From assembly GCA_041662295.1 (NCBI GenBank), contig JBAZSR010000162.1, positions 1 through 8,646 of the forward strand: 8,646 bases of DNA, given 5' to 3'. Below, piece after piece: positions 1 through 8,646 of the stretch (position 1 is the first letter of the stretch; each line of letters opens with the position of its first letter). The position numbers were made by a program, and so were the translations under genes. Below the pieces are notes generated by a model. That model saw only the letters and a list, made by a program, of their open reading frames with translations, was not told the DNA's origin and searched no databases. This stretch comes from JACQWX01 sp041662295 (lineage in GTDB: Bacteria > Elusimicrobiota > Elusimicrobia > UBA1565 > UBA9628).

Positions 1-32
1 GTCATGGATTTCTCGGCAAGGGTCTTGGTCAT
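1..32 (-). CDS. 5' end of a divergent gene, product unknown (partial)
   Basis: Read on the minus strand, an ATG at 32-30 opens a frame that stays open to the window edge and gives M-T-K-T-L-A-E-K-S-M-T. Only eleven codons are visible. The start M-x-K-T-L-A-E-K resembles the first residues of aconitase / 3-isopropylmalate dehydratase large subunits, but this is far too short to assign a family. An alternative ATG at 40-38 hits a stop after three codons, which supports the 32-30 start if the gene is real. No Shine-Dalgarno sequence precedes it; instead a -10-like hexamer lies six bases upstream. The divergent arrangement with the sigma-factor operon leaves about 100 bp of shared control region. 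Confidence 0.35.
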   Translation of the reverse strand, partial: MTKTLAEKSM

Positions 33-38
33 GTATTC

Positions 39-47
39 ATTCTACCA
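39..47 (-). promoter_or_regulatory. Candidate extended -10 element for the divergent gene
   Basis: The minus strand reads TGGTAGAAT. This is a TGn extension followed by TAGAAT, which matches TATAAT at five of six positions. Placing the hexamer at -12 to -7 puts the transcription start on the A of the minus-strand ATG (position 32), so the gene would be leaderless. The FNR-like palindrome at 64-85 would then be centred at -42.5, close to the -41.5 position used by class II CRP/FNR activators. A TATATA at 50-55 is a competing -10. This is read by eye and no transcript data support it. Confidence 0.3.
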
Positions 48-63
48 ACTATATACGGGATGA

Positions 64-85
64 CCTATTGATTTGAGTCAATAGG
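64..85. promoter_or_regulatory. Perfect 8-bp inverted repeat with FNR/DNR-like core
   Basis: The arms CCTATTGA (64-71) and TCAATAGG (78-85) are exact reverse complements around a six-base centre, TTTGAG. The core at 68-81 reads TTGAT-TTGA-GTCAA. It matches nine of the ten defined positions of the FNR/ANR/DNR consensus TTGAT-N4-ATCAA. It lies between two divergent genes, one of which heads a respiratory operon, where an oxygen- or NO-responsive CRP/FNR-family regulator would be expected. An alternative reading is an RNA hairpin, because the right arm overlaps an AGGAGG at 83-88 that could serve a TTG start at 101. No T-tract follows, so it is not an intrinsic terminator. Confidence 0.5.
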
Positions 86-112
86 AGGTTTGAGCCTCAT
101 TTGACCCTTTAT

Positions 113-121
113 TGCTACAAT
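113..121 (+). promoter_or_regulatory. Candidate extended -10 element for the sigma-ACIII operon
   Basis: The sequence TGCTACAAT combines a TGn extension with TACAAT, five of six matches to TATAAT. The inferred transcription start is near 128, three bases before the ATG at 131, giving an almost leaderless message. No convincing -35 hexamer lies 16-18 bp upstream, which fits an extended -10 or activator-dependent promoter. The palindrome at 64-85 would be centred at about -53.5, not a standard class I or II position. If the true start of the sigma gene is TTG at 101, this element lies inside the gene and would be fortuitous. Confidence 0.3.
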
Positions 122-130
122 ACGGCCACG

Positions 131-733
131 ATGGTTCTTCCGCCAGGCGAAGCCGAGCTCATCGCCGCCAGCAAGAAGGGCGACACCCGCGCCTTCGACC
201 AGCTCATCCGCCGTTATGAGGAAAAGATATACCGCCTCTCCCACAGCGTGTGCGCGGGCATGCCCTCCGAGGCCGAGGATGTCTACCAGGAGACCTTCAT
301 CAAGGCCTTTGAGAAGCTCAAGACCTTCCGTGGAAACTCGAACCTCGGGACCTGGCTCTACCGCATCGCCTCGAACCTCTGCTGGCAGCGCTTCCGCGGC
401 AGGAAGCGCATGCCCATGGTGCCCATCCTGGACCTGCCGCCGGACGACGACGAGTCCGGCGCGGCCGTCATCCAGATCAAGGACTGGACCCCCACCCCGG
501 AGGAGGCCGCCCGCAAGAAGGAGCTCCGCGAGACCGTGGCCCGGGCCATGACGCAGCTCCCGGTGGACTACAGGCTGGTGCTGACCCTGCGGGACGTCCA
601 GGAGCTCTCCAATTCGGAGACCGCGAAGATCCTCAAACTCAGCGTCGCGGCGGTCAAGTCCCGCCTGCACCGGGGCAGGATGTTCCTGCGCGACAAGCTC
701 GACTCCTATTTCTCCGAGGAGCTGCGACGATGA
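131..733 (+). CDS. ECF-type RNA polymerase sigma factor (RpoE-like)
   Basis: The protein is about 200 residues, the usual size of an ECF sigma factor, and carries only regions 2 and 4. Counting from the ATG at 131, region 2 spans roughly residues 20-95, with the AEDVYQETFIKAF stretch and the region 2.3/2.4-like GTWLYRIASNLCWQR. A charged, proline-rich linker follows. Region 4 lies near residues 140-190, with the helix-turn-helix S-N-S-E-T-A-K-I-L-K and A-A-V-K-S-R-L-H-R-G. It should direct RNA polymerase to a specific promoter set, possibly including its own operon. I prefer ATG 131 because 101-130 is AT-rich and unlike coding sequence. The alternative TTG at 101 has AGGAGG 12 bases upstream and would add ten residues. 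The stop overlaps the next start by 4 bp (ATGA), typical of a sigma/anti-sigma pair. The target promoters and inducing signal are unknown. Confidence 0.9.
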   Translation: MVLPPGEAELIAASKKGDTRAFDQLIRRYEEKIYRLSHSVCAGMPSEAEDVYQETFIKAFEKLKTFRGNSNLGTWLYRIASNLCWQRFRGRKRMPMVPILDLPPDDDESGAAVIQIKDWTPTPEEAARKKELRETVARAMTQLPVDYRLVLTLRDVQELSNSETAKILKLSVAAVKSRLHRGRMFLRDKLDSYFSEELRR

Positions 734-996
734 AAGGGCAATGCTGCGAGAAGCTCAAGCGCCATCTCCTGTCGGGCGTAGACCTCGATCGGCCCTTCTC
801 CTGCCCCAAGTGGAAGAAGCCCCCGAGGGAGTTCTGCGCCTGCTGCAAGGCTCTGATCGCCACCTTCGGCAAGACCATCAAGACCGTGCGCCTTCAGGGC
901 AGGGCCGAGACCCCCTCGTCGGCACGCCTGGCCCTGCGCAGGAAGCTCGCTGCCTGCGCCAAACGGCGCTCCAACCTCAAGAAGCCCCGGATTTAG
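730..996 (+). CDS. Small cysteine-rich putative soluble anti-sigma factor
   Basis: This 88-residue basic protein starts inside the stop codon of the sigma gene. Its plan resembles short zinc-finger anti-sigma (ZAS) proteins: a cysteine near the N-terminus (C5, C6) with an amphipathic CCEKLKRHLLSG segment, a CxxC-containing cluster at C36-A-C-C39, then a helical tail with A-L-I-A-T-F-G-K-T-I. C25 is a further possible ligand. The usual H-x3-C-x2-C signature is degenerate, because proline 32 stands where the histidine should be. There is no transmembrane segment, so it would act in the cytoplasm by binding the sigma factor. The cysteines allow redox or metal sensing, but that is inference. The anti-sigma role rests mainly on the 4-bp overlap and the general pattern; an unrelated small zinc-binding protein is possible. 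Six bases separate it from actA. Confidence 0.65.
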   Translation: MKGQCCEKLKRHLLSGVDLDRPFSCPKWKKPPREFCACCKALIATFGKTIKTVRLQGRAETPSSARLALRRKLAACAKRRSNLKKPRI

Positions 997-1002
997 ACCA
1001 CG

Positions 1003-1587
1003 ATGGCGCTGTCCGCAAGGGCCTGGGACCTCGCTGCCGCGGCCTCCGGCCTTTGGGACCTCCTGCGCCAACGCAGGGTTCAGACAACGCTCGCCTCGGC
1101 CGCCGGCCTCATCGGCCTGACCGTGCTGGCGACGGGCTGGCTCACCCAGACCGACCTCCTCGCGCGGGACTTCGCGCCGGAGCAGCCCCTCCCATTCTCC
1201 CACCGCGACCACGCGGGAGCGCAGTCCATCCCCTGCCTCCTCTGCCACGGCGGCGCGGCCAAGTCCCGCCGCGCCGGCATCCCGGACGCCGAGCTCTGCA
1301 TGGCCTGCCACAAGGTGACCAGGACCGATGCCCCCTCCATCGTCAACCTCAAGAAGGCCTGGGACACGGGCGAGCCCGTGCGCTGGCGGCGCGTGCACTC
1401 CCTGCCGAGCCACGTCTTCTTCGACCACAGGCCGCACGTCCATGCCGGCATCGCTTGCCAGACCTGCCACGGCAAGGTCGAGTCCATGGCCAAGGTGCGG
1501 CAGGTCATGAACCTGCGCATGAGCGCTTGCCTCGCCTGCCACCGTGATTCTAAGGCACCGGAGAACTGCAATGCCTGCCACCGCTGA
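1003..1587 (+). CDS. actA: ACIII subunit ActA, membrane-anchored pentaheme cytochrome c
   Basis: The 194-residue protein has one N-terminal hydrophobic helix (about residues 28-48, T-L-A-S-A-A-G-L-I-G-L) that anchors it with its heme domain in the periplasm. Five CxxCH heme-binding motifs follow, at residues 78-82, 99-103, 152-156, 176-180 and 189-193; the last ends one residue before the C-terminus. Extra histidines in F-S-H-R-D-H (66, 70 region) and F-D-H-R-P-H (142, 145 region) are candidate distal heme ligands. Five hemes is the number known for ActA of characterised ACIII, where ActA receives electrons from the ActB Fe-S clusters and passes them to monoheme domains. It begins 6 bp after the putative anti-sigma gene with no clear Shine-Dalgarno sequence. 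Alone it could pass for a cytochrome c7/c3-type protein, but the gene order actA-B-C-DE-F makes the assignment firm. Confidence 0.93.
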   Translation: MALSARAWDLAAAASGLWDLLRQRRVQTTLASAAGLIGLTVLATGWLTQTDLLARDFAPEQPLPFSHRDHAGAQSIPCLLCHGGAAKSRRAGIPDAELCMACHKVTRTDAPSIVNLKKAWDTGEPVRWRRVHSLPSHVFFDHRPHVHAGIACQTCHGKVESMAKVRQVMNLRMSACLACHRDSKAPENCNACHR

Positions 1588-1734
1588 GGCCTTGAGCCGC
1601 AGGGGCCTCATCAAGGCCCTGGCCGCGGGCCTGGCCGTCTTGACCTCCGGCCTCATGCCCTCCCTGCCCAGGCTCGCACGGTCCAAGGCAAGGGTGCGGC
1701 CGCCCGAGGGCTCGGTCAAGAGGGGCGTCACGCC

Positions 1735-1738
<4 letters not shown>
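1571..1738 (+). CDS. Small Tat-signal protein between actA and actB
   Basis: This 55-residue product has a twin-arginine signal near its start: S9-R10-R11-G-L-I-K15, a hydrophobic run of about residues 16-32 (A-L-A-A-G-L-A-V-L-T-S-G-L), then a basic tail of some 20 residues. The start is taken as ATG 1571, with GGAG about eight bases upstream; an in-frame GTG at 1544 lies deeper inside actA and is less likely. It overlaps actA by 17 bp and actB by 4 bp, so it exactly fills what would otherwise be the only sizeable gap in the operon. I do not recognise the family. It recalls the tiny Tat-target proteins encoded beside formate dehydrogenase subunits, enzymes related to ActB. It may be an accessory or single-helix subunit of the complex, or a chaperone-like partner; both are inference. 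Confidence 0.6.
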
Positions 1739-4573
<2,835 letters not shown>

Positions 4574-4584
<11 letters not shown>

Positions 4585-5917
4585 GCCCCTGCTGGCCCAA
4601 GGCCTGACCCCAGGCTCACTCGACGACCAGGTCCTGGCCGTCCCCGAGCGCCGGCCGCCGGTCTCGTGGATCGCGGCCTTCGCCTTCACAGCCTCTTTGG
4701 CCGGCATCGGCCTGCTCTGCATGGCCTACACCCTCTACACCGGCATCGGCGCATGGGGCAACAACCGCCCGGTGGTCTGGGCCTTCGACATCATCAACTT
4801 CGTGTTCTGGATCGGCATCGGCCACGCGGGCACGCTCATCTCAGCCATCCTGCTCATGTTCCGCCAGCGCTGGCGCAACTCCATCTCGCGCTTCGCCGAG
4901 GCCATGACCATCTTCGCGGTCATGGTCGCGGGCATGTTCCCCCTTCTGCACTTGGGCCGGCCCTGGATCAACTTCTGGCTCTTCCCCTATCCCAACCAGA
5001 GGGGCCTGTGGCCCAACTTCCGCTCGCCCCTCATGTGGGACGTGTTCGCTGTCTCGACCTACTTCTCCGTGTCCCTGCTGTTCTGGTACCTCGGCCTCAT
5101 CCCTGACCTCGCCTCCCTGCGCGACCGCGCCAACGGCTGGCGCAAGGCAGTCTACACCGTCTTGAGCCTCGGCTGGCGCGGAGCAGCCTCCCACTGGCAG
5201 CACTACGAGAAGGCCTACACCGTGCTGGCCGGCCTGGCCACCGGGCTCGTGCTCTCCGTGCACAGCGTGGTGTCCTTCGACTTTGCGGTCTCGCTCGTGC
5301 CCGGCTGGCACATGACCATCTTCCCGCCCTACTTCGTGGTGGGCGCCATCTTCTCGGGCTTTGCCATGGTCGTGCTCGGCCTGCTCGTGGTGCGCTCGAC
5401 TTTGGGCATGTCCAATATCATCACGGACAGACACCTCGACCTGGCCAACAAGGTCGTTCTCGGCACCTCCTGCCTCATGGCCTACTCCTACCTGCTGGAA
5501 GGCTTCACTGCCTGGTACAGCATGAACCCCTACATCCACCACGCCTTCAAGAACTACGTCCACGGCGTCTACGGCTGGGCAGGGTGGCTCGCCATCGTCT
5601 GCAACGTGTTCATCCCCCAGGTCTACTGGTCCGCCAAGGCCCGGGCCAGCGTACCTGTCATGGTCGGCGTGTCCCTGGCCGTGCTCCTTGGCATGTGGAT
5701 GGAGCGCTTCGTCATCATCGTCATCTCCCTGCACCAGGATTTTCTGCCCTCGTCCTGGGGGATCTACAAGCCCACGCTCGTGGACTTCGGCATCCTGCTG
5801 GGGTCGTTCGGCATCTTCTTCAGCCTCGTTCTCCTATTCTCCAGGCTCCTGCCCGTTGTCACGACCACCGAGCTCAAGAGCGACCTGGCCAAAGCAAGCG
5901 CGGCGACCCATGGCTGA
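4574..5917 (+). CDS. actC: ACIII subunit ActC, NrfD/PsrC-like quinol-binding membrane protein
   Basis: The 447-residue protein is very hydrophobic, with about ten predicted membrane helices by eye, the usual plan of the NrfD/PsrC family in ACIII. Typical ActC stretches are G-A-W-G-N-N-R-P-V-V-W-A-F-D (59-72), W-I-G-I-G-H-A-G-T-L-I-S (79-90), L-H-L-G-R-P-W (125-131), S-V-H-S-V-V-S-F-D-F-A (228-238) and M-W-M-E-R-F-V-I-I-V (374-383). By homology it holds the quinol oxidation site near the periplasmic face, next to the [3Fe-4S] cluster of ActB, and may take part in proton movement. The start at 4574 lies inside the end of actB with GGAGG three bases upstream. The end overlaps the next gene by 8 bp. 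A plain NrfD or PsrC of another complex is unlikely given the neighbours. Confidence 0.95.
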
Positions 5918-7037
5918 GGTCTTTGCCGTGGCGGGCGTCTTCGAGACCCAGCAGGCCCTGCTGTCTGCCGTGTCCAAGCTCAGATCGCGCTGGCAAGGAA
6001 AGCTTGAGGCCTATACCCCCTACCCCGTCCACGGGCTCGAAGAGGCCTTGGGCTTGAAGCGCACTCCTGTCGCGGGCATGGTCCTTGTCATGGGCGTGCT
6101 CGGCACCATCACCGCCTACCTCTTCCAGTGGTGGATGAACGCCTACGACTACCCCATCGTGGTCGGCGGCAAGCCCTTGAACTCCTGGCAGGCTTTCGTG
6201 CCCATCATGTTCGAGGTGACCGTGCTCTTCGCCTCCTTCACAGCGTGGCTTGGAGCCCTCATCCTCCTCTGCCGCCTGCCAAGCCTCTGGCACCCCATGC
6301 TCGAGAGCGCATCCATGCCCAAGATCACGCGCGACCGCTTCGCTTTGGCCATCGAGAGCAGGGGAGAAGCCCTCGACCAAGGAGCGGCCCAGGCCAGCCT
6401 CAAGGACGCAGGCGCACAAGAAATCGAGGTCATCCCTTTCCCGCCCGAGCCCAAGCCCGTGTCCCTGACCTTCCTGCTCGGCCTCTCAGGCGCAGGAGCC
6501 CTCTCAGCCGTGTTCGCAGGCCTTGGCATGTACTGGACCATCAAGCTCTTCCCAGTCCTTCCCCCCATGGACCGCATGCTTGAACAACCCAGGCTCGACG
6601 CCCAACGCTCCTACCCCCTCTTCAAGGACACAGGAGGCTTCGCCCCCCACCCCCAAGGCACCGTTGCCCGGGGAAGCCTGCCCTATGACTTCAAGACCCC
6701 TGAACAAGCCCAGGTCCTGTCCAACCCCCTGCCAAGGACCAAGGCCGTGCTCGCAAAGGGCAAGAACAAGTACGACACCATCTGCCGCGTGTGCCACGGC
6801 CCGCTGGCCGACGGCAAGCCAAGCCTCACCAAGGCCTACGGAGCCACGCCAGCCAATCTCCTGGGCAAGAAATTCCTGAGCTATACCGACGGGAGCATCT
6901 ACCACACCCTGATGCGGGGCAAGAACTCCATGCCAAGCTTCGAGAGGTACATGACCCAGGATGAGCGCTGGGCCGTCATCCACTACGTCCGCGCCCTCCA
7001 GCGCGCAGGCAATGCCAAGGACACCGACCTCCCATGA
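5910..7037 (+). CDS. Fused ActD-ActE subunit of ACIII (membrane domain plus monoheme cytochrome c)
   Basis: The 375-residue protein joins two ACIII subunits that are usually separate. Residues 1-180 are ActD (DUF3341-like): a cytoplasmic start M-A-E-V-F-A-V-A-G-V-F, two membrane helices (about 54-73 and 95-121) around the L-F-Q-W-W-M-N-A-Y-D-Y-P loop, and a cytoplasmic segment. A third helix (about 184-213) crosses to the periplasm. Residues about 215-375 are an ActE-type cytochrome c, with M-L-E-Q-P, G-T-V-A-R-G (250-255), heme motif C292-R-V-C-H296 and probable distal ligand M341 in K-N-S-M-P. The topology (N-terminus in, cytochrome out) is consistent, so the third helix replaces the lipid anchor or signal of a free ActE. 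The start at 5910 is chosen because it matches ActD N-termini and overlaps actC by 8 bp; the longer upstream frame is inside actC. The stop overlaps actF by 4 bp. Confidence 0.92.
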   Translation: MAEVFAVAGVFETQQALLSAVSKLRSRWQGKLEAYTPYPVHGLEEALGLKRTPVAGMVLVMGVLGTITAYLFQWWMNAYDYPIVVGGKPLNSWQAFVPIMFEVTVLFASFTAWLGALILLCRLPSLWHPMLESASMPKITRDRFALAIESRGEALDQGAAQASLKDAGAQEIEVIPFPPEPKPVSLTFLLGLSGAGALSAVFAGLGMYWTIKLFPVLPPMDRMLEQPRLDAQRSYPLFKDTGGFAPHPQGTVARGSLPYDFKTPEQAQVLSNPLPRTKAVLAKGKNKYDTICRVCHGPLADGKPSLTKAYGATPANLLGKKFLSYTDGSIYHTLMRGKNSMPSFERYMTQDERWAVIHYVRALQRAGNAKDTDLP

Positions 7038-8157
7038 CCACCCCCCTCTTCTTCATGGCTGGCCTTGGAGCCCTGGCATGCGTTGATGCCTTCCTCACCC
7101 AACCCACCCGGTTCTGGGCCAACTGGCTCGTGTGGAGCCTCATGCTCATGAGCATCGGCTTAGGAAGCCTCTTCCTCGTGAGCCTCGAGCACCTCACAGG
7201 CGCCAAGTGGAGCATCCCCCTGCGCCGCACCGCCGAGCGCGTCTCCTCCCTCATCATCCCGGCCAGCATGGCCCTGCTCACAACCCTCCTCGGCCTGACC
7301 ACCCTCTTCCCCTGGGCCAGGCCAGGCTGGCCCCATGACCCCCTCCAGGCCGGCAAGAAAGCCTGGCTCAACATCCCCTTCTTCGCTGGCCGCGCCCTTT
7401 CCTGCGCAGTCCTCTGGCTCGCCTCGTGGAAGGTCCTTGCCGGAGGCTCCCTCAAGCTCGACCAGACCCGAGACCCCAAGGACCTCCAGAGACTCAAGGT
7501 ATTCTCGCCCCTCTTCATCGCCATCTTCAGCCTCACCGTGTCCGTGGCTGCATTCGACTGGATCTCAAGCCTCTCCCCCGAGTGGTACAGCGACGTGCTC
7601 GGAGTCTATCTCTTCGCAGGCGTCTTCCTTTCCGGCCTCGCGTCCGTGAGCCTCGCGACTGTCCACCTCCAGCGCCAGGGCAGGCTCAAGGAGGTCCGCT
7701 TCGACCACCTCTACAACCTCGGAGCCTTTCTCTTCGCCTTCGTCGTGTTCTGGTCCTACATCGCATTCGCCCAGTACCTGCTCATCTGGTACGCCCACCT
7801 GCCCGAGGAAGTCTACTGGTACAAGGACCGCGTCCAAGGCCCATGGGGCTATGCCACCCTCGTGCTTGCCCTCATCCACTTCGTCATCCCCTTCTTCGCC
7901 CTCGTGACCAGGAGCTCCAAAGGCGACCCCAAGACCCTCGCCATCACTTCGACACTCATCCTCTTCGCCCACTACTGCGACCTCTGCTGGCTCATCTTCC
8001 CCCGCCTCGGCCTTAAGCCCGAGNNNNNNNNNNGTTCGGCACCACCCTCTTCTTCCTGTCCCTCGGGATTATCTTCTTCGAACGCTCAGCCTCCAAAGGC
8101 GACGACCTCCCCACCGGCGACCCAGACCTAAAGGAAGGCATCGCGTTCCGCCTCTAA
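7034..8157 (+). CDS. actF: ACIII subunit ActF, NrfD-like membrane protein (interrupted by N gap)
   Basis: ActF is the second NrfD-like integral membrane subunit, paralogous to ActC but without a recognised quinol site in known complexes. The first 330 codons (to 8023) give several long hydrophobic helices and the typical ActF segment L-E-H-L-T-G-A-K-W-S-I-P-L-R-R (51-65), then I-S-S-L-S-P-E-W-Y-S and L-P-E-E-V-Y-W-Y. After the ten Ns the frame shifts. From 8035 a different frame reads F-G-T-T-L-F-F-L-S-L-G and ends G-D-P-D-L-K-E-G-I-A-F-R-L before TAA at 8155-8157, which is the expected ActF C-terminus. Both halves are therefore one gene, and the frame break comes from the wrong gap length, not from a mutation. 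The continuous reading through the Ns to 8131 is an artefact. Confidence 0.9.
8024..8033. other. Assembly gap of ten Ns inside actF
   Basis: Ten N bases interrupt actF. The codon before the gap ends at 8023, and the ActF C-terminal frame resumes at 8035 after one leftover base, so the true missing length must leave remainder 2 when divided by 3; ten does not. ActF normally has a further stretch of roughly ten to fifteen residues between the F-P-R-L-G-L region and the last helix, so several tens of bases are probably missing. The ten Ns are a placeholder, not a measured length. Confidence 0.95.
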
Positions 8158-8161
8158 TGCC

Positions 8162-8646
8162 ATGAAGCTCGACGACTACACAGCCAAGCTCTCCGAATAC
8201 GCCACCCCCCAGGAGCTCAAGACCCTTGGCCAAGCCTTTCTCACCATCCTGGCAGCCATCGCCCTGACAACCGTCTTTCTCATGATCGTCGTCCCAGGCC
8301 TCAGGAGCAAAGCCAAGCCAGTCGTCGACGTCCCCACCATGGGCGCAACCGGCTGGCTCGACCCCACCGAATACCCACCCACCCCAGGCTACGACGTCCC
8401 CCCCATAGACCCCAAGACCGTTCTCACCCCCACCCCAGAGCTCCAAGCCCAAGGCCAAGCCCTCTTCCAGACAAGATGCACCTCCTGCCACGGCGCAACA
8501 GGCCAAGGCGATGGCCCAGCAGGAAGGACCCTCAACCCCATACCCAGAGACCTCACCCGATCCCAAGGCTGGAAGAACGGCCCCACCCTCTCAGGCATCT
8601 TCAAGACCCTCTCCGAGGGCCTGCCCAACACCCAGATGGCCCCCTT
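8162..8646 (+). CDS. Membrane-anchored monoheme cytochrome c, 3' end beyond window
   Basis: This frame starts with ATG four bases after the actF stop and stays open to the right edge, giving 161 visible residues. After a short hydrophilic start (M-K-L-D-D-Y-T-A-K-L) comes one membrane helix (about 24-46, F-L-T-I-L-A-A-I-A-L-T-T-V-F-L). A proline-rich linker (51-92, including G-W-L-D-P-T-E-Y-P-P) leads to a class I cytochrome c domain with C106-T-S-C-H110 and probable distal ligand M159 in N-T-Q-M-A-P. The heme domain should lie in the periplasm, tethered to the membrane. It is the second monoheme cytochrome of the operon besides the ActE part of the fusion. It may carry electrons from ACIII to an oxidase encoded downstream, as ACIII and oxidase genes are often adjacent; no oxidase is visible here. 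Calling it a second ActE-like subunit is possible. Confidence 0.85.
   Translation, partial: MKLDDYTAKLSEYATPQELKTLGQAFLTILAAIALTTVFLMIVVPGLRSKAKPVVDVPTMGATGWLDPTEYPPTPGYDVPPIDPKTVLTPTPELQAQGQALFQTRCTSCHGATGQGDGPAGRTLNPIPRDLTRSQGWKNGPTLSGIFKTLSEGLPNTQMAP

Noticed and set aside
64..90. Inverted repeat as an intrinsic terminator of an upstream gene
   Set aside because: No T-tract follows on either strand, and both neighbouring genes point away from it.
4841..5734. Nearly 300-codon minus-strand frame opposite actC
   Set aside because: The His/Asp/Glu/Gly-rich translation is a shadow of the actC membrane helices; no start context or domain supports it.
5688..5909. Upstream extension of the actD-actE frame
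   Set aside because: The 74 extra codons lie wholly inside actC, read as Ser/Pro/Arg-rich noise, and the ATG at 5910 matches ActD N-termini.

Overview
The window is a high-GC bacterial operon, read on the + strand from about 131 to the right edge, that encodes Alternative Complex III (ACIII). ACIII is the membrane quinol:cytochrome c / electron-carrier oxidoreductase that replaces cytochrome bc1 in many Gram-negative lineages. Tat signals, periplasmic multiheme cytochromes and an ACIII point to a didermic, respiring bacterium. A run of ten Ns at 8024-8033 suggests a scaffolded draft or metagenome assembly. The phylum cannot be fixed from this sequence alone.

Layout: 1-32 holds the first codons of a divergent gene on the minus strand. 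33-130 is an AT-richer intergenic region. It holds a perfect 8-bp inverted repeat whose core resembles an FNR/DNR-type box, and an extended -10-like element facing each gene. At 131-996 are an ECF sigma factor and a small cysteine-rich protein that looks like a soluble anti-sigma factor. From 1003 follow actA (pentaheme cytochrome c), a 55-residue Tat-signal peptide gene, actB (Fe-S protein), actC (NrfD-like membrane subunit), a fused actD-actE gene, actF (second NrfD-like membrane subunit, broken by the N gap) and a further membrane-anchored monoheme cytochrome c that runs off the window.

The genes overlap by 4-17 bp or lie within 6 bp of each other, so they are very probably one translationally coupled transcript. 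By homology with known ACIII, ActC and ActF sit in the membrane, and ActC is the expected quinol site. Electrons pass through the four Fe-S clusters of ActB to the five hemes of ActA. They leave through monoheme cytochrome domains (the ActE part of the fusion and/or the last gene) towards an oxidase that may lie downstream of the window.

The unusual points are the sigma/anti-sigma pair at the head of the respiratory operon, the FNR-like palindrome between divergent and possibly leaderless genes, the small Tat peptide that exactly fills the actA-actB gap, the ActD-ActE fusion and the second monoheme cytochrome. The core complex itself is a known system. I see no IS element, CRISPR array, tRNA or rRNA.
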